A stretch of 64,000 nucleotides of DNA from Paguma larvata. Its lineage: Eukaryota; Chordata; Mammalia; Carnivora; Viverridae. This document shows positions 1 to 13,797 of this stretch, one piece after another; the stretch's first letter is position 1; each line of letters opens with the position of its first letter. The notes under the pieces were generated by a model, which saw only the letters and a program-made list of their open reading frames with translations, made no database searches and was not told the DNA's origin. Both the position numbers and the translations under genes were made by a program. The DNA lies in the NCBI GenBank assembly GCA_030068075.1, contig CM057835.1, positions 71,067,895 to 71,131,894 of the forward strand, written 5' to 3'.

Positions 1-1309
1 GCCTTTTCCACGCAGGGAGGCATCTCAACCCGTGAGCCCATGATGGCTCCCAACGCCTGAGAGTAGTTTCTTTTACAATTAATCCTAATAATTCACTCAA
101 AGAATGTCTTCTCTCTGTGCTGGAAGCTTTGAGCTTTGCTGCTTTGTAAAAATCAGTTCCCAAGAAGATAATCCTTCCACCGGGGCACACTACAATGGTT
201 CTATTGAACTGAAACCAACGGACAGAAAAAGTGGCTACTATACTGATAGGACAGATTGATCTGGATTACTAAGGAGAAATAAGGTTGGTGCTACACAGTG
301 GGGGTGAGGGGGCTTTGTCTACCCAAAGCACTAAGAATGCTTCTTAAATACTCAGAGCCTTTAAGAATGAGGGTTTAGGTCTCCTCTTCAACCACCAGGT
401 GAAGATTCATGACCAGCTGAGGTTCTAGGAAAAGAGAAAAGAGAAATATCAAATTGGTAGAGGAATAAAAGTCATAGATATCAACTATGGCCTCATGACT
501 AGGATCATCAGACTTAGCAAATAATATAGATGAATTTCAGGTAAACAAAAAATAAGCTTTTTAGTGTAAGTGTATCCTATGCAATATTTGGGACACACCT
601 ATACTAAAAATTATTCATTGCTTGAGCATCCTGTATTTTATCTGGCAACTCTATTCATGATCAATGAAAAAAATTTGCACCTTTTTTTTTTGCTTGTTAT
701 ATGTATGTATGTATTCGTATTTATTAACTATTTTCTCTTTTCTTCTCATTACAATTTTACATACAAGTCATTGAAGGTTAACTGAATTCAGTAGAACTGT
801 GATTGATTTTGAGGAGAAATTAATATTATTGGCTGTGGGTACAATGACTCAGAAGCTTATGCCTCCTCATTTGGGAGAGAGAGGGTATAGAGGTAGGTGC
901 ATCTAATTGGATAGAAAGTTGTCTTGCCAGTTGGTGCAATGCTAAACTTTGCCAATAGAGGGTGCTGGAGGGATGCTACAAGGCCGTAGCAACAAAAGGG
1001 CACTGGCTCATTTTCCTTCCTTTTTGTTGAGTACAGATGTCAGTAGGTAGGGGTGTCAATGGCCCAGTTTCACCTCAATAGCCCTGACTGGTCAGCTCCA
1101 GCCTCTCACACCTTCTGGCTAGGGCGGGCCACTTCCGTACACTAGCCCTTGCCTAGGCCCTCTGGCAAGATTCTGGCTTACATTGCCTGAGACTAGCTGA
1201 TGTTACACAGCCTCCCCTCTCGGACCACATCTTTTCCTTTCTGTAATATTCATTCATCCATTCACTCATGCATTCATTCAAGTATTTAATGATCAAGTAT
1301 TTACTATTG
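1..1309. other. Unique sequence, no feature recognised
   Basis: No repeat or exon is assigned. A weak CTCF-like CCAATAGAGGGTGCTGG occurs at 953-969 but misses the core at two positions. Confidence 0.4.
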
Positions 1310-2480
1310 CCAAGCTGTGTTCTAATAAACACCTGTGTATGAGTTTTTGTATAAACATATGCTGTCTTTTCTCTCAGGCATATCCTTAGGGGTGGAATGA
1401 CTGGGTATATGGTAGATGTAGTTGGCTGCTTAACTTTTTAAGCAACCACCAAACTGTTTTCCAAAGTGAGTGTACAATTCTACTTCTCCATAAACAGTGT
1501 AGAAACAGAAGTGGACACAGATCTGAACACAACAAAGTCATTGATTTACATTTCAAAGAGGGAGAAAGACCATAAACAAATACACTTATATGCATAAATG
1601 ATAAAAACAAGTCATGTTAAGCTGTGATAAGAAATTTGAATTTGTTTTCAAATTTCAAAGAATAGATTTATGCCATACATATTATTTAGCTACATTTTTT
1701 TCCCTCAACATTATGTTCTGGAAATCTAGCCATAATAATACCTAGTTTATGAATCCTAATTGCTGAATAGTCCATCATATAAATGTATCACAGGTATACA
1801 TATGTACACCTCTTTATATATACATATATATTTTTTACAAGTGTATATAACTTTTGGGGGGTGCTAAACAATAAAGTCTTTATTATCACACAAACTAGAG
1901 CAGTATGAGGCATAATTTTCCAGGTTGCATGACTGGAGTCTGGAAAAACTGTCACAGACATCACCAGATAGGTAGATACAGATATAGATCATATATATGT
2001 ATATGTCACTATATACACATGTATCACTGTACACATAAATACCACTTTATACATCTATATCACTATACACATAGGTATATATACTATACTGTACTATGTA
2101 TATGGTATATACTAGGCATTTAGGTTTCCAATTTTTTGCTGCTACAAATAATGCAGCAGTTAGCAAATAATGCTATTCCAAATACATCCAGAGGTGGATC
2201 CACTGAGTAAAAAGGAATGCATATTTTTTCAGTTTTACTGCTCCCTGTTGTGGCTGCACTAATTCACACCCCCACCAACAGTGTGGGGGTCCTACTTCCC
2301 AACAGAAGATATTGCCAAGCTTTTCCTTTTTTACCCCCATGTTCTTACAGCAACTTTCCCTTATAGGTCTGAGATAATGCAGGCAAAATCCCACTTGTGT
2401 GCCAGATACCAAGTAAGGCTCCCACTGCAAAACGTCTTAAGTCTCCCTCTTCAGAGTGGGCAAAGGAGATGGACTCATTC
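1310..2480 (-). mobile_element. Old L1 (L1M-type) remnant, minus strand
   Basis: Reverse-complement L1 3' sequence is recognisable at about 1,320-1,500 (GGGGTGGAATGACTGGGT, then ACTTTTTAAGCAACCACCAA) and again at 2,120-2,350 (CACCCCCACCAACAGTGTG). The part between is heavily diverged and includes a tandem-repeat stretch. Confidence 0.6.
1975..2115. repeat. Degenerate AT-rich tandem repeat
   Basis: Repeating variants of TATCACTATACACATGTA with a unit of about 18-22 nt, imperfect, running into TATATACTATACTG. It lies inside the old L1 remnant. Confidence 0.6.
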
Positions 2481-2484
2481 ACCC

Positions 2485-3549
2485 TTGTTTTCTCCAAGCA
2501 CACCTAATGCAGTGCCTCACACACAGTAAGGTTCTTTTACGGTTCTGTCACTAATTTAATAAACTCCCCAAGACTCAGTTTCCCAGCCCATGTCACTAAG
2601 CTGTCACTACACCCAGTGGTTTGCTGGTAAACGTTGAACAACCCACTCAGAATGTGTATGTTGACAGGGTGGAGGGAGAAGCCCTAACTGTAGCATTTGC
2701 CAATTTCCATGGTGTAAATACTCCCTCCATGGTTGATTTCAAGCTACTAAGGTACATCACTGAACACAGAAGAAATGTGTTCAATCAATAATTCTCATGA
2801 GCTGGTGCAAGCAGTATCCAACACACCACTGAATAACTGCAGATGTCTGGTCTTTCATTCTCAGGTCTGGGCCAGCAATAGTCAGCTCCCTGTGCTTCTG
2901 TATGAGTAGACAGCGACACCTGGTGGCAGAGCCAAGCAAATCCCAGATCACATAGAAAAGTGTCTAGAGTGTGGGAAAAGAAATAGGAAATTCCATCTCC
3001 ACCCCACCCCTACCTCCCAAGGGATTCTCCCATTTGTCGTATTCATCCCTGGGGTTCACCATCTCCAAAAAAGACTCAGTTCCTAGGAAGTACCAGGATG
3101 GTGCCTTCCTCGTGTTGGATGGAATTGGCTCCTGGGGTTGGAGTAAGAAGTGACCTTATAGGACAGTAAATTCCCACGTTATGCCAGAAAGTCACCACTG
3201 CAGACCACCCACCAGTCTACACCTGGTAGAGAATTACCAGTACAGCGTATCAATCCTAAGAAGTCACCACAGCATCCCTAGCACAAGAGTCACCCAGCTA
3301 GCATACCCGGCCACATTGTTCATGATGAGTCTTCCCTCCTGGGACCTGGAATTTGGCCCCATACCCCAAGGCTTTCTTTGGTCCAATACTACCCTCTGGT
3401 TTCATATATAACTCTTGGCTCCCAGATCTCAGAGTCTTATATCCCCACCTGTGGTAAGATAGGTGGAGAAATGAGGGTAGCCTCTGGAATACGAAAACCA
3501 TTACACTTAACTCTTGGCCAGCCCAATCCCCAACAGACTGCTGACCACT
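2485..3549. other. Unique sequence, no feature recognised
   Basis: Short chance frames only. A MIR/L2-like scrap (GTGCCTCACACACAGTAAGG) lies at about 2,513. Confidence 0.35.
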
Positions 3550-3565
3550 AAAGGTTTATCTTTCA

Positions 3566-3794
3566 GGGGCTCCTAGGTGGCTCCATCAGTTAAGCATCTG
3601 ACTTTGGCTCAGGTCATGATCTCATGGTTCACAGGTTCAAGTCGCCACATCGGGCTCTGCGCTAACAGCTAGGAGCCTGGATCCTGCTTCGAATTCTGTG
3701 TCTCTTGCTCTCTCTCTCTCTCTCTGCGCCTCCCCCACACTCTCTCTCTCTCTCTCAAAAATAAATAAACCTAAATAAATAATTAAATAAAAAT
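3566..3794 (+). mobile_element. Felid CAN SINE
   Basis: tRNA-like head, CT-rich middle, AATAAA-type tail. A 14-bp TSD AAAGGTTTATCTTT flanks it at 3,550-3,563 and 3,795-3,808. Confidence 0.95.
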
Positions 3795-4185
3795 AAAGGT
3801 TTATCTTTGAATCCCTTCAATAGTGTATTCTTCTAGAAAGCTTCTGTTTCATCTAGGACTCCATTTTTTCCAGATTCCTTGGAGGGGTACATGGAGAAAA
3901 ATTATTAGTTCAAACATAAATCCCTGGCTGCTATTTCTACACCCCTACTCTGGCTGCATCTCCAAGCAAATGTCTTCCCACCCCAAGAGCTACTCCTGAA
4001 GACTTGTCCACCCCACCCCATGTCCTCTACAGTGATGAGCCACTTCTAGGGACCAGCTCTGGCCCACATCCAATGACACATTTTTTTCCCTCTGGAGGCC
4101 GCATATCTCTGCAAAATCATGCCCTCTTGGGAAAGGTCTGGATCTCAGCCTTCTATGGAGTCCCTCTCCTAAGCCCCCTTTTTTT

Positions 4186-4410
4186 TTTCCAAAAATTGTT
4201 TTAAAGTTTATTTATTTTTGAGAGAGAAAGATACACAGAGAGATAGAACATGAGTAAGGGAGGGGAAGAGAGGGAGACACAGAATCTGAAGCAGACTCCA
4301 GGCTCTGAGCTGTCAGCACAGAGCCTGATATGGGGCTTGAACTCACAAACCGTGGGATCATGACCTGGGCAGAAGTCAGATGCTTAACCGACTGAGCCAC
4401 CCAGGTGCCC
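4186..4410 (-). mobile_element. Felid CAN SINE, minus strand
   Basis: Reverse complement head ACTGAGCCACCCAGGTGCCCC at the right end. TSD CTCCTAAGCCC plus T-run at 4,166 and 4,411. Confidence 0.95.
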
Positions 4411-4427
4411 CTCCTAAGCCCTTTTTT

Positions 4428-5279
4428 ATTTATCATCCAGCCTCACTTAGCCTAGAGGTAGTGAGTAGTACATTAGTGCACCTCTCAGCACCTTCTTTTA
4501 CCCTTTTGATGAGTTAACTCTTTATAGTAAATGTTTCCTGATCAAATTACTGGTGTGGTTTTTCTCCTAACTCAGCCCAAATTGACACAACACAGCATCA
4601 AAAGATGACCTGGAAACAGGGTGATCTCCAAACTGTTGATATAATTGGATCTAAAAGCCAAAACCAAAATAAAAAACACCTTCTTCAAGAGGGAAGTGGG
4701 AGATGGCAAGGGGAAGTAGTACCATGAGGGAATTAGTTCAGGGTATACTGATACACCTCACTCACCTGTGACCCCATGTAGTCTGATAAAACCTAAAGGG
4801 ACCTGGGCATGGGGGAGGGGGAAGTGGGAAAGATTATTAATTCAAACATAACATAACCCTCCTAGTACAGAGAGAAATCAATTACCATTAGGTAAAAAGA
4901 GAAATCCACCCCACAGGAAGTAAGACTTATCATTTGGGGGTAGTCTTTATCAAAGACTTTTTGAGAAAACTGTCTTCTTGAGGGATACAGTTCAATATTT
5001 TGCATCTGGCTTTCCCAAAACTTCTGGGCTCACCCCCTCCACTCCATTTCATGGCCTTTGAGTTCTAACAGGTGAGACCTCCAGGCATTGGGTCCTGCAC
5101 AATGCAAACAGCCACAGTAAACACCCAAAGGCAACTGTGGTAACCAAACAACCCAACTGTGATCAGTCGATCCAAACTGGGGTTAAACCAGGTGGGACAG
5201 GTCAGCCAGTGAGAACACAGGACACCCACCGCATGGGGGGAATGAAGAATGAATGCGGGCTCCCTCTCTGGTGAGCAGT
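4428..5279. other. Unique sequence, no feature recognised
   Basis: G-rich run GGGGGAGGGGGAAGTGGG at 4,812-4,829; may include the far 5' edge of the L1. Confidence 0.35.
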
Positions 5280-6456
5280 GTCAAGTACAAGATCTCCTAG
5301 GATTCGTGAGATTTAATCCCAGGATAGCTAAATTAGAGCAGCCTGCCCAGAGGTATATAAAAGAAATCAGAAATTTCTGAAGACAGCAGAACAGCATGGA
5401 AGTTTTTTTTTGTGTGTCTCGTGTCCATGAAATACGGCCAGAGCAACACTGAACCATCCTGCACACCTAGAAAACTGATTCGAGAGTTAACACAACAATC
5501 TGCTCAACCTGAACCACAGAACTCAGCAGGTACACGGCGGGGAGAGGTGAACTAGGGGAGAGAGAAGCTGCGGACAGCAGGGAGCCGCTTTTGCTTGCAG
5601 AGACAGAACGGAGACAGGGGGAGAGTATGGGAAAAGCACCCCAAAAAGCAGCTGAAGGGAAAGTGGAAAAGTGGAAACAGCCACAGCAACTGAACCAAAA
5701 AGGGAGAAAGGAGAGGGTTTAAATTCCATTAAGACTCTACAAACAGGAGGAGCGCAGAGTCCAAAACTCTGCAGCTCAATACCTGGCGGTGTCTAGTGGG
5801 AAGGGTGAATCCCCAGGAGCAAAGTGAGGCCCAGGCGGTCCTGGGCCCACATGGGAGAGGCGGTTCCCCGGCTGGAAGGACATTTGGTAGAGGCTGTGCA
5901 GCCACCTGGTCCGAGGAGACTCCAGAGAACAAACACCTTCACGGGTGCTGGAACAAGGTCATCGAGGGTGAAGCCTGGTCCCAGATGTGTGTTGTGATTT
6001 TCCATAATCTCTGAAATGCTGCTGCTACACAATCGCCTTAACTTTTTCTGGGGCGGGCTAGCACCCAGCCTCAGTCTCTGGGCATCAGCAGAAGCACGGT
6101 CCCACAAATGTTCCTGGGTGCGGCCAGCACCAGCATTGCTCAGTGAGACTCTTCCCCAGAGGATCTGAGCAGTCAAAGCCATAGTCCCTCAGAAGTGAGA
6201 GGTGGGGAAACACAGCCGCATCTGAGATAAAACTCAGGAGGGAGGTGCTGCCTGGCAACCTGACAGCTTGGTAACAGACAGTGTAAAAGAGGGGAATGAC
6301 CAAAGTCAGAAACAAAGAACGGGTGTGCGATTGCTGATCTGGGAGAACAGAGTTCCAATACTAGAGACTGGGTAGCTGGGTGACGCCACTTTCACCCCTC
6401 CAGCACATGCACATTCACACCTAGAGGCGCCACAATTCACCCCAGTAAGCTAAGCA

Positions 6457-6470
6457 GCGCCATCTAGTGG
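6457..6470 (-). promoter_or_regulatory. CTCF-like core motif in L1 5'UTR
   Basis: The minus strand reads CCACTAGATGGCGC, which fits the CTCF core CCASYAGRKGGCR with no mismatch. It lies in the 5'UTR of the older L1. Occupancy cannot be judged from sequence. Confidence 0.45.
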
Positions 6471-6738
6471 AGAACAGAGCCATTACACTACTCTGCCCAC
6501 TGAGCCAAGCTCACTCTTCAGGAACACTGCAAGTCTCTGCACCTGCTTAGTTTACGGACTTTAAAGTGCTTCATAGTTTGACTTCTAGGGGGAAACGAAG
6601 TAATTTCAATCGTATTTAAGTCTGTTCGTTTGTCCATCTATTCAAGTTTCTTTTTTTTTCATTTCTTTTCTTTTTCTTGAATACAGAAAGAGAAAAAATA
6701 CAGTTTTATTTTCAGTTTTTATTAAAAATATTTTTCTT

Positions 6739-6946
6739 GGGGCGCCTAGGTGGCTCAGTTGGTTGGGTGTCCGACTTCGACCCAGGTCATGATCTCACGG
6801 TTTGTGAGTTCAAGCCCCACATCGGGCTCTGTGCTGACAGCACAGACATTGGAGCCTGCTTCAGATTCTGTGTCTCCTCTCTCTCTGCCCTTCGCCACTC
6901 ACACTCTGTCTCTCCCTGTCTCAAAAATAAATAAATGTTAAAAAAA
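6739..6946 (+). mobile_element. Felid CAN SINE inside L1 5'UTR
   Basis: Starts GGGGCGCCTAGGTGGCTCAG and ends in AAATAAATG. It splits the L1 5'UTR, so it is younger than that L1. Confidence 0.95.
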
Positions 6947-7225
6947 TTTTTAATACTTTTCTTAATTTTTTCTACTATATATTTTACTTTGTTGTAAACT
7001 TCAAATTCTATTTCACTTCCATAATTTCATTTTATTCTGTTTCATTGTATTCATTTTTTCAAATGTTTTTTTCCCTTTTTTCTCTAATATATCAAGCTCC
7101 TTTCAACAACCAGACTAAAACACACCTTTGATCTACTATCATTTAATTGATTTTGTGTGTGTGTGTTGTTTCTAAATTTTTAATTTTAATTTTTTTTACT
7201 TATTAATTCTTTTTCTTCCTTCAAA

Positions 7226-8110
7226 ATGATGAAACGAAGGAATTCACCCCAAAAGAAAGAGCAGGAAGAAATGACAATCAGGGACTTAATCAATACAGAT
7301 ACAAGCAAGATGTTTGAACCAGAATTTAGAATCATGATTATAAGAATACTAGCTGGGGTCGAAAATAGATTAGAATCCCTCTCTGCGGAGATAAAAAGAA
7401 GTAAAAGCTAGTCAGAATGAAATAAAAAATGCTATAACTGAGCCGCAATCTCAAATGGATGACATGGCAGCAAGGACGAAGGAGGTAAAGTAGCAAATCA
7501 GCGATACAGAGGACAAACTTATGGAGAATAATGAAGCAGAAAAAAAGAGGGAGACTAAGGGAAAAGAGGACGATTTCAGAATTAGAGAAATCAATGACTC
7601 ATTAAAAAGGAACAACATCAGAATCATAGGGGTCCCAGAAAATGAAGAAAGAGATAAAGGGGTAGAAGGGCTATGTGAGCAAATATTAGTGGAAAACTTT
7701 CCTAACCTGGGGAAAGACACAGACATCAAAATCCAGGAAACACAGGGGACTCCCATAAGATTCAACAAAAGCCAACCATCGACAAGGCATTATCATAGTC
7801 AAATTCACAAAATGCTCAGGCAAGGAAATAATCATGAAAGCAGCAAGGGAAAAAATGTCTTTAACCTACAGGGGAAGATAGATTAGGTTTGCAGCAGACC
7901 TATCCACAGAAACTTGGCAGGTCAGAAAGGAGCGGCAAGATACAGTCAATGTGCTGAATTGGAAAAATATGTAGGCAAGAATTCTTTATCCAACAAGGCT
8001 GTCATTCAAAATAGAAGCAGAAATTAAAAGTTTCCAAGACAAACAAAAATTAAAGGAGTTCATGACCACTAAACCAGCCCTGCAAGAAATTTTAAGGGAA
8101 ATTCTCTGAG
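7226..8110 (+). pseudogene. L1 ORF1 remnant
   Basis: Starts MMKRRNSPQKKEQEEMTIRD, an L1 ORF1 N-terminus, and stays open for 61 codons. The RNA-binding part continues in other frames at 7,521-7,886 (IIGVPENEERDKGVEG) and further on to about 8,110. ORF1 normally gives a trimeric nucleic-acid chaperone that coats L1 RNA; this copy is frame-broken. Confidence 0.85.
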
Positions 8111-8199
8111 GGGAGAAGAGACAAAAAAAAAAAAAGGACCAAAAGCAACAAAGACTAGAAAGGACCAGAGAACACCACCAGAAACTCCAACCCTACAGG

Positions 8200-11100
8200 A
8201 AACATGATGGCAATAAACTCATATCTTTCAATACTCACTCAATGGACTATTACTCCAATCAAAAGACATAGGGTAACAGAATAGATAAGAAAACAAAATC
8301 CATCTATATGCTATTTACAAGAGATCCACTTTAGACCTAAAGACACCTTCAGATTGAGTAAGGGGATAGAGAACCATCTATCATGCTAATGGTCGACAAA
8401 AGAAAGCTGGAGTAGCCATACTTATATCAGACAATCTAGACTTTAAAATAAAGACTCTAACAAGAGATGAAGAAGGAAATTATATCATAATTAAGGGACC
8501 TACCCACCAATAAGACATAGCAATTATAAACATTTATGCTCCAAATGTGCGAGCACCCAAATATATAAATCAATTAATCACAAACATAAAGAAACTCATT
8601 GATAATAATGCCATAATAGTAGAGGACTTCAACACCCCACTTACAGCAATGGACAGATCATCTAAACAGAAAATCAACAAAGAAACAATGGCTTTGAATG
8701 ACACACTGGACCAGTGGGACTTAAGAGATATATTCCAAACATTTCATCCTAAAACAGTGGAATATACATTCTTCTCCAGTGCACACGGAACGTTCTCCAG
8801 AATAGACCACATACTGGGACACAAATCAGCCCTCAACAAGCACAAAAAGATCAAGATCATACCATGCATATTTTCAGACCACAGCGCTATGAAACTCGAA
8901 ATCAACCACAAGAAAAAATTTGGGAAGATAACAAATACTTAGAGACTAAAGAACATCCTACTAAAAAATGAATGGGCTAACTAAGAAGTTAAAGAGGAAA
9001 TTAAAAAGTTCATGGAAGCCAATGAAAATGATAACAGCACAGCTCCAAACCTCTGGGATGCAGCAAAGGCCGTCATAAGAGGGAAGTATATAGCAATCCA
9101 GCGCTTCCTCAAGATACACAACCTAACCTTACACCTTAAAGAAGTGGAAAAAGAGCAGCAAATAAAACCCAAAACCAGAAGAAGACAGGAAATAATAAAG
9201 ATTAGAACAGAAATCAATGATATCAAAACCAAAAAAACAGTGGAACAGATCAATGAAACCAGAAGCTGGTTCTTGGAAAGAATTAACAAAATTGATAAAC
9301 CACTGGCCAGTTTTATCAAAAAGAAAAAGGAAAGGACCCAAATAAATAAAATCAAGAATGAAAGAGGAGAGATCACAACCAACACAGCAGAAATAAAAAC
9401 AATAAGAGAATATTATGAGCAATTATATGCCAAAAATATAATCTGGCAATCTGGAAGAAATGGACAAATTCTTAGAAACATATAAACTACTAAAACTGAA
9501 ACAGGAAGAAATAGGATATTTGAACAGACCCATAACCAGTAGAGAAATCAAACTAGTCATCAAAAATCTCCAACAAAACAAGAGTCCAGGGCCAGATGGC
9601 TTTCCAGGGGAATTCCACCAAACATTTAAGGAAGAGGTAACACCTAATTCTCTTGAAGCTGTTCCAAAAAATAGAAATGGAAGGAAAACTTCCAAACTCT
9701 TTCTATGAAGCCAGCTTTACCTTCATTCCAAAACCAGACAAAGACCCCACTAAAAAGGAGAACTATAGACCAATTTCCCTGATGAACATGGATGCAAAAA
9801 TCCTCAACAAAATATTAGCCTACAGGATCCAACAATACATCAAAAAAAAATTGTTCATCACGACCAAGTAGGATTTATACCTGGGATGCAGGGCTGGTTC
9901 AATATTCTCAAAACAATCAATGTGATTCATCACATCAATAAAGGAAAGGACAAGAACCACATGATCCTCTCAGCAGATGCAGAGAAAGCATTTGACAAAA
10001 TACAGCATCCTTTCTTGATAAAAACCCTTAAGAAAGTAGGGATAGAAGAATCGTACCTCAAGATCATAAAAGCCATATGTGAAAGACCCAACACTAATAT
10101 CATCCTCCATGGGGAAAAACTGAGAACTTTCCCCCTAAGGTCAGGAACAAGACAGGGATGTCTATTCTCACCACTGTTAGTGAACATAGTATTGAAAGTC
10201 TTAGCCTCAACAATCAGACAACACAAAGAAATAAAAGGCATCCAAATTGGCCAGGAAGAGGTCAAACTTTCATTCTTGCAGATGACATGATACTGTATAT
10301 GGAAAACCCAAAGATTCCACCATAAAACTTCTGGAACTAATCCATGAATTCACCAGAGTGGCAGGTTATAAAATCAATGCACAGAAATAGGTTGCATTCC
10401 TATACACCAATAATGAACCAACAGAAAGAGAAATCAAGAAATCGATCCCATTTACAATTGCACAAAAAAAAAACATAAAATACCTAGGAATAAATCTAAC
10501 CAAAGAGGTGAAAAATCTATGCACTGAAAACTATAGAAAGCTTATGAAATTGAAGAAGACACAAAAAAATGGAAAAATATTCCATGCTCCTGGATAGGAA
10601 GAACAAATATTGTTAAAATGTCAATACTACCCAAAGCAATCTACATATTCAATGCAATCTCTATCAAAATAACACCAACATTCTTCACAGAGCTCGAACA
10701 AACAATCCTAAAATTTAATGGAGCCAGAAAAGACCCCAAATAGCCAAAGAAATCTTTAAAAAGAAAACCAAAGCAGGAGACATCACAATCCCGGACTTCA
10801 AGCTGTATTACAAAGTTGTAATCATTAAGACGGACGGTATGGTACTGGCACAAAAACAGACACACAGATCAATGGAACAGAATAGAGAACCCAGAAATGG
10901 ACCCACAAATGTATGGCCAACTCATCCTTGAGACTAAGCAGGAAAGAATATCCAAAGGAAAAAAGACAGTCTCTTCAGCAAGTGGTGCTGGGAAAACTGG
11001 ACAGTGACATGCCGAAAAATGAACCTGGACCACTTTCTTACACCATACACAAAAATATACTCAAAATGGATGAAAGACCTAAATGTAAGACATGAAGTCA

Positions 11101-12046
11101 TCAGAATCCTAGAGAAGAAAGCAGGCAAAAACCTCTTTGACCTTGGCTGCAGCAACTTCTTGCTCAACACGTCTCCGGAGGCAAGGGAAATAAAAGCAAA
11201 AATGAACTATTGGGACCTCATCAAAATAAAAAAGCTTCTGCATGATGAAGGAAACAATCAGCAAAGCTAAAAGACAACTGACGGATGGGAGAAGATATTT
11301 CCAAACGACATATCAGATAAAGGGTTAGTATCCAAAATCTATAAAGAATTTATTAAACTCAATACCCAAAAAAACAAATAATCCAGTGAACAAATGGGCA
11401 AAAGACATGAAGGACACTTCTCCAAAGAAGACATCCAGATGGCCAACCGACACATGAAAAAATTCTCAACATTTCTCATCGTCAGGGAAAAACAAATAAA
11501 AACCTCAATGAGATACCACCTCACACCTGCCAGAATGGCTAACATTAACAACTCAGGCAACAATAGATGTTGGTGAGGATGTGGAAAAAGAGGAACACTT
11601 TCATACCGCAGGTGGGAATGCAAACTGGTGCAGCCACTCTGGAAAACAGTATGGAGGTTTCTCAAGAAATTAAAAATAGAACTACCCTACAACCCAGCAA
11701 TTGCACTACTAGGTATTTATCCAAGGGATACAGGTGTGCTGTTTCGAAGGGGCACATGCACCCCAATGTTTATAGCAGCACAATCAATAGTAGCCAAAGT
11801 ATGGAAAGAGCCCAAATGTCCATCGATGGACAAATGGATAAAGAAGATGTGCTATATACATATACAATGGAGTATTACTCGGCAATCAAAAAGAATGAAA
11901 TCTTGCCATTTGCAACTATGTGGATGGACCTAGAGAGTATTATGCTAAGCGAAATTAGTCAGAAAAAGACATATGACTTCACTTATATGAGGACTTTAGG
12001 ATACAGAACAGGTGAATATAAGGGAAGGGAAGCAAAAATAATATAA
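8200..12046 (+). pseudogene. L1 ORF2 remnant (endonuclease-reverse transcriptase)
   Basis: Blocks in shifting frames follow the L1 ORF2 order: endonuclease at 8.5-8.94 kb, linker at 9.0-9.49 kb, reverse transcriptase at 9.65-10.3 kb, C-terminal region at 10.9-12.05 kb. The RT active-site FADD region has a single-base loss at about 10,275. Premature stops occur throughout. Confidence 0.9.
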
Positions 12047-12230
12047 AAACAGGGAGAGGGACAAAACTAAGAGACTCTTAAATATGGAGAACAAACAGAG
12101 GGTTACTAGAGGGGTTGCAGGAGGAGGGATGGGCTAAATGGGTAAGGAGCATTAAGGAATCTACTCCTGAAATCATTGTTGCACTATATGCTAACTAACT
12201 TGGATGTAAATGTTTTTTAATTAAAAAAAA

Positions 12231-13467
12231 ATTTTCTGATGGACCCAGAAGTTGTGACAACTTGGGACCAAATATAAACACTCTTGCAAATGCCTCAGGC
12301 CTTTAGCTCTAGTTAAGGATGATGAGGCAGGCATTCATGCAAGAGCCCATACAGGCTGTGTTGCATGTCAAAAAATAGGGAATCACTTTTCCTGTACACT
12401 TGCCCCTCCCAGAGGCTTCATATGACGAGGCCAAGGCCAGATGTTCAGCTTTCTCACTTTAAACATTTCCTTGTCTCCAGGTTGCATGAATGGAGGAAAT
12501 TATTCTGCCATCTCTCCACACCTCTAATGACGTCTCAGAATGTAGAACTTCTGACTTCAGGGAGTGTCATGTTTTTCAAAAATGATTATCCCTAGATCAG
12601 TTTTAGGGCTTTTCATATGGGAACTCTTATGGAAGGTGAGAAGGCAGAAGAGCTTTGGCCCACAATAACGAAAACCAACATTCAAGGACAAACTACCACC
12701 AGGGAGGTTGGATCTTATTTTTTCTAAATAATCTTTCGTGAATAAAATCAGGAACTAGAGTCCCTGGACTGGATGTCCAATTAAACTAAACAAAGCGCAG
12801 GATGCAACTCCGGAGTACAAGATGATAGCTTTGAACTGACCACAAAGACAACAGGCTTCTTAACATTTGGGTCACAAATTCAGGTAATTTGGTCTGAAAA
12901 CCGATAGAGAGAGGGCTGGGGTGGTTCAATCCCAATGGATGCCTTCTCTGCTAGAATAAAATGGGTGGGAATCATTGGTTCTCGACCACTAAGATGATGC
13001 CCTACTGCTCTGTGGAATGGGGAAAGAAAGGATCTGGAATCATAGGAACCCCAACAGATGAGAGATGTGGATATGCTACATCCTTTCGAAGTCCATGTGT
13101 AAAACAATAAGCCTCAGACCAGCCTCTCTTCTTTGTCCTTTCACTACTGGTCAGCAAAACTGGGAGGAGGACCATTCTATGATGCTCCCATTATCCTTCA
13201 TAATCACCACAAAAATCTGCTGAACTAGCTGCCCAAGCCCAAAATGATGTGGTAACTATGGACACTGACCTGGCAGGATTTCTGGACTAGAGACCTAGGG
13301 AAGCACATGTCTTAAAGGTCCTCACAATGAGCCCAAACCTGAGCCACCGCCAAGGGAAATGCCAGCCAGCAGTCTGTGGACATCCATACAATTTCCGTAC
13401 TTTGGCCCCTCAGCTAACAAGCTCCAAATCTGCTTCTTTATCAATGGTGATCATACTCGCTGGGTCA
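12231..13467. other. Unassigned sequence
   Basis: No exon or repeat could be assigned. A 76-codon chance frame at 12,365-12,595 has no recognisable domain. Confidence 0.35.
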
Positions 13468-13480
13468 AAAATCATTTCAC

Positions 13481-13660
13481 CAGGGACCCTGGGTGGCTCA
13501 GTCAGTTAAGCATCCAACTCTTGGTTCCCGCTCAGGTGGGTGACTTCAAGTCCCTTGCTGGGCTCTGTAATGGCAGTGGAGAGCCTGCTTGGGATTCTCT
13601 CTCCCTCCCCACTCCCTGCCCTTCTCCCACTTTCTCTCTCTAAATAAATAAATATACTTT
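13481..13660 (+). mobile_element. CAN SINE, 5' diverged
   Basis: CCTGGGTGGCTCAGTCAGTTAA head and AAATAAATA tail. TSD AAAATCATTTCAC at 13,468-13,480, repeated with one mismatch at 13,667-13,679. Confidence 0.93.
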
Positions 13661-13797
13661 TTTTAAAAAATCACTTCACTTCACAAATTAAATATAATCA
13701 AATGACAAGAAATCACTGTGCTAATGTGATTTATCACTGGAGGGTGCCAGAGACCACTAAATCTAATCCAGGCTCAAGGTTGTCTATATAAAATTGG

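Larger units (their letters stand above)
5280..12230 (+). mobile_element. L1 LINE, near full length, older carnivore type, inactive
   Basis: The order is GC-rich 5'UTR (to about 7.2 kb, split by a SINE), ORF1 coiled-coil/RNA-binding region (7.23-8.1 kb), ORF2 endonuclease, reverse transcriptase and C-terminal parts (8.2-12.04 kb), and a 3'UTR ending in a short A-tail near 12,230. Endonuclease sequence is seen at 8,547-8,942 (SRIDHILGHK, SDHSAM) and reverse transcriptase at 9,886-10,290 ([19 protein letters not shown]). Both ORFs are cut by many stops and frameshifts. At 10,271-10,285 a T is missing, so the catalytic FADD reads LQMT in the running frame. The 5' edge is uncertain by about 200 nt. 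Confidence 0.93.

Noticed and set aside
12300..12430. Frame reading CVACQKIG, like a small zinc-binding motif of an integrase
   Set aside because: Only a few residues fit, stops follow shortly, and no neighbouring domain is visible.
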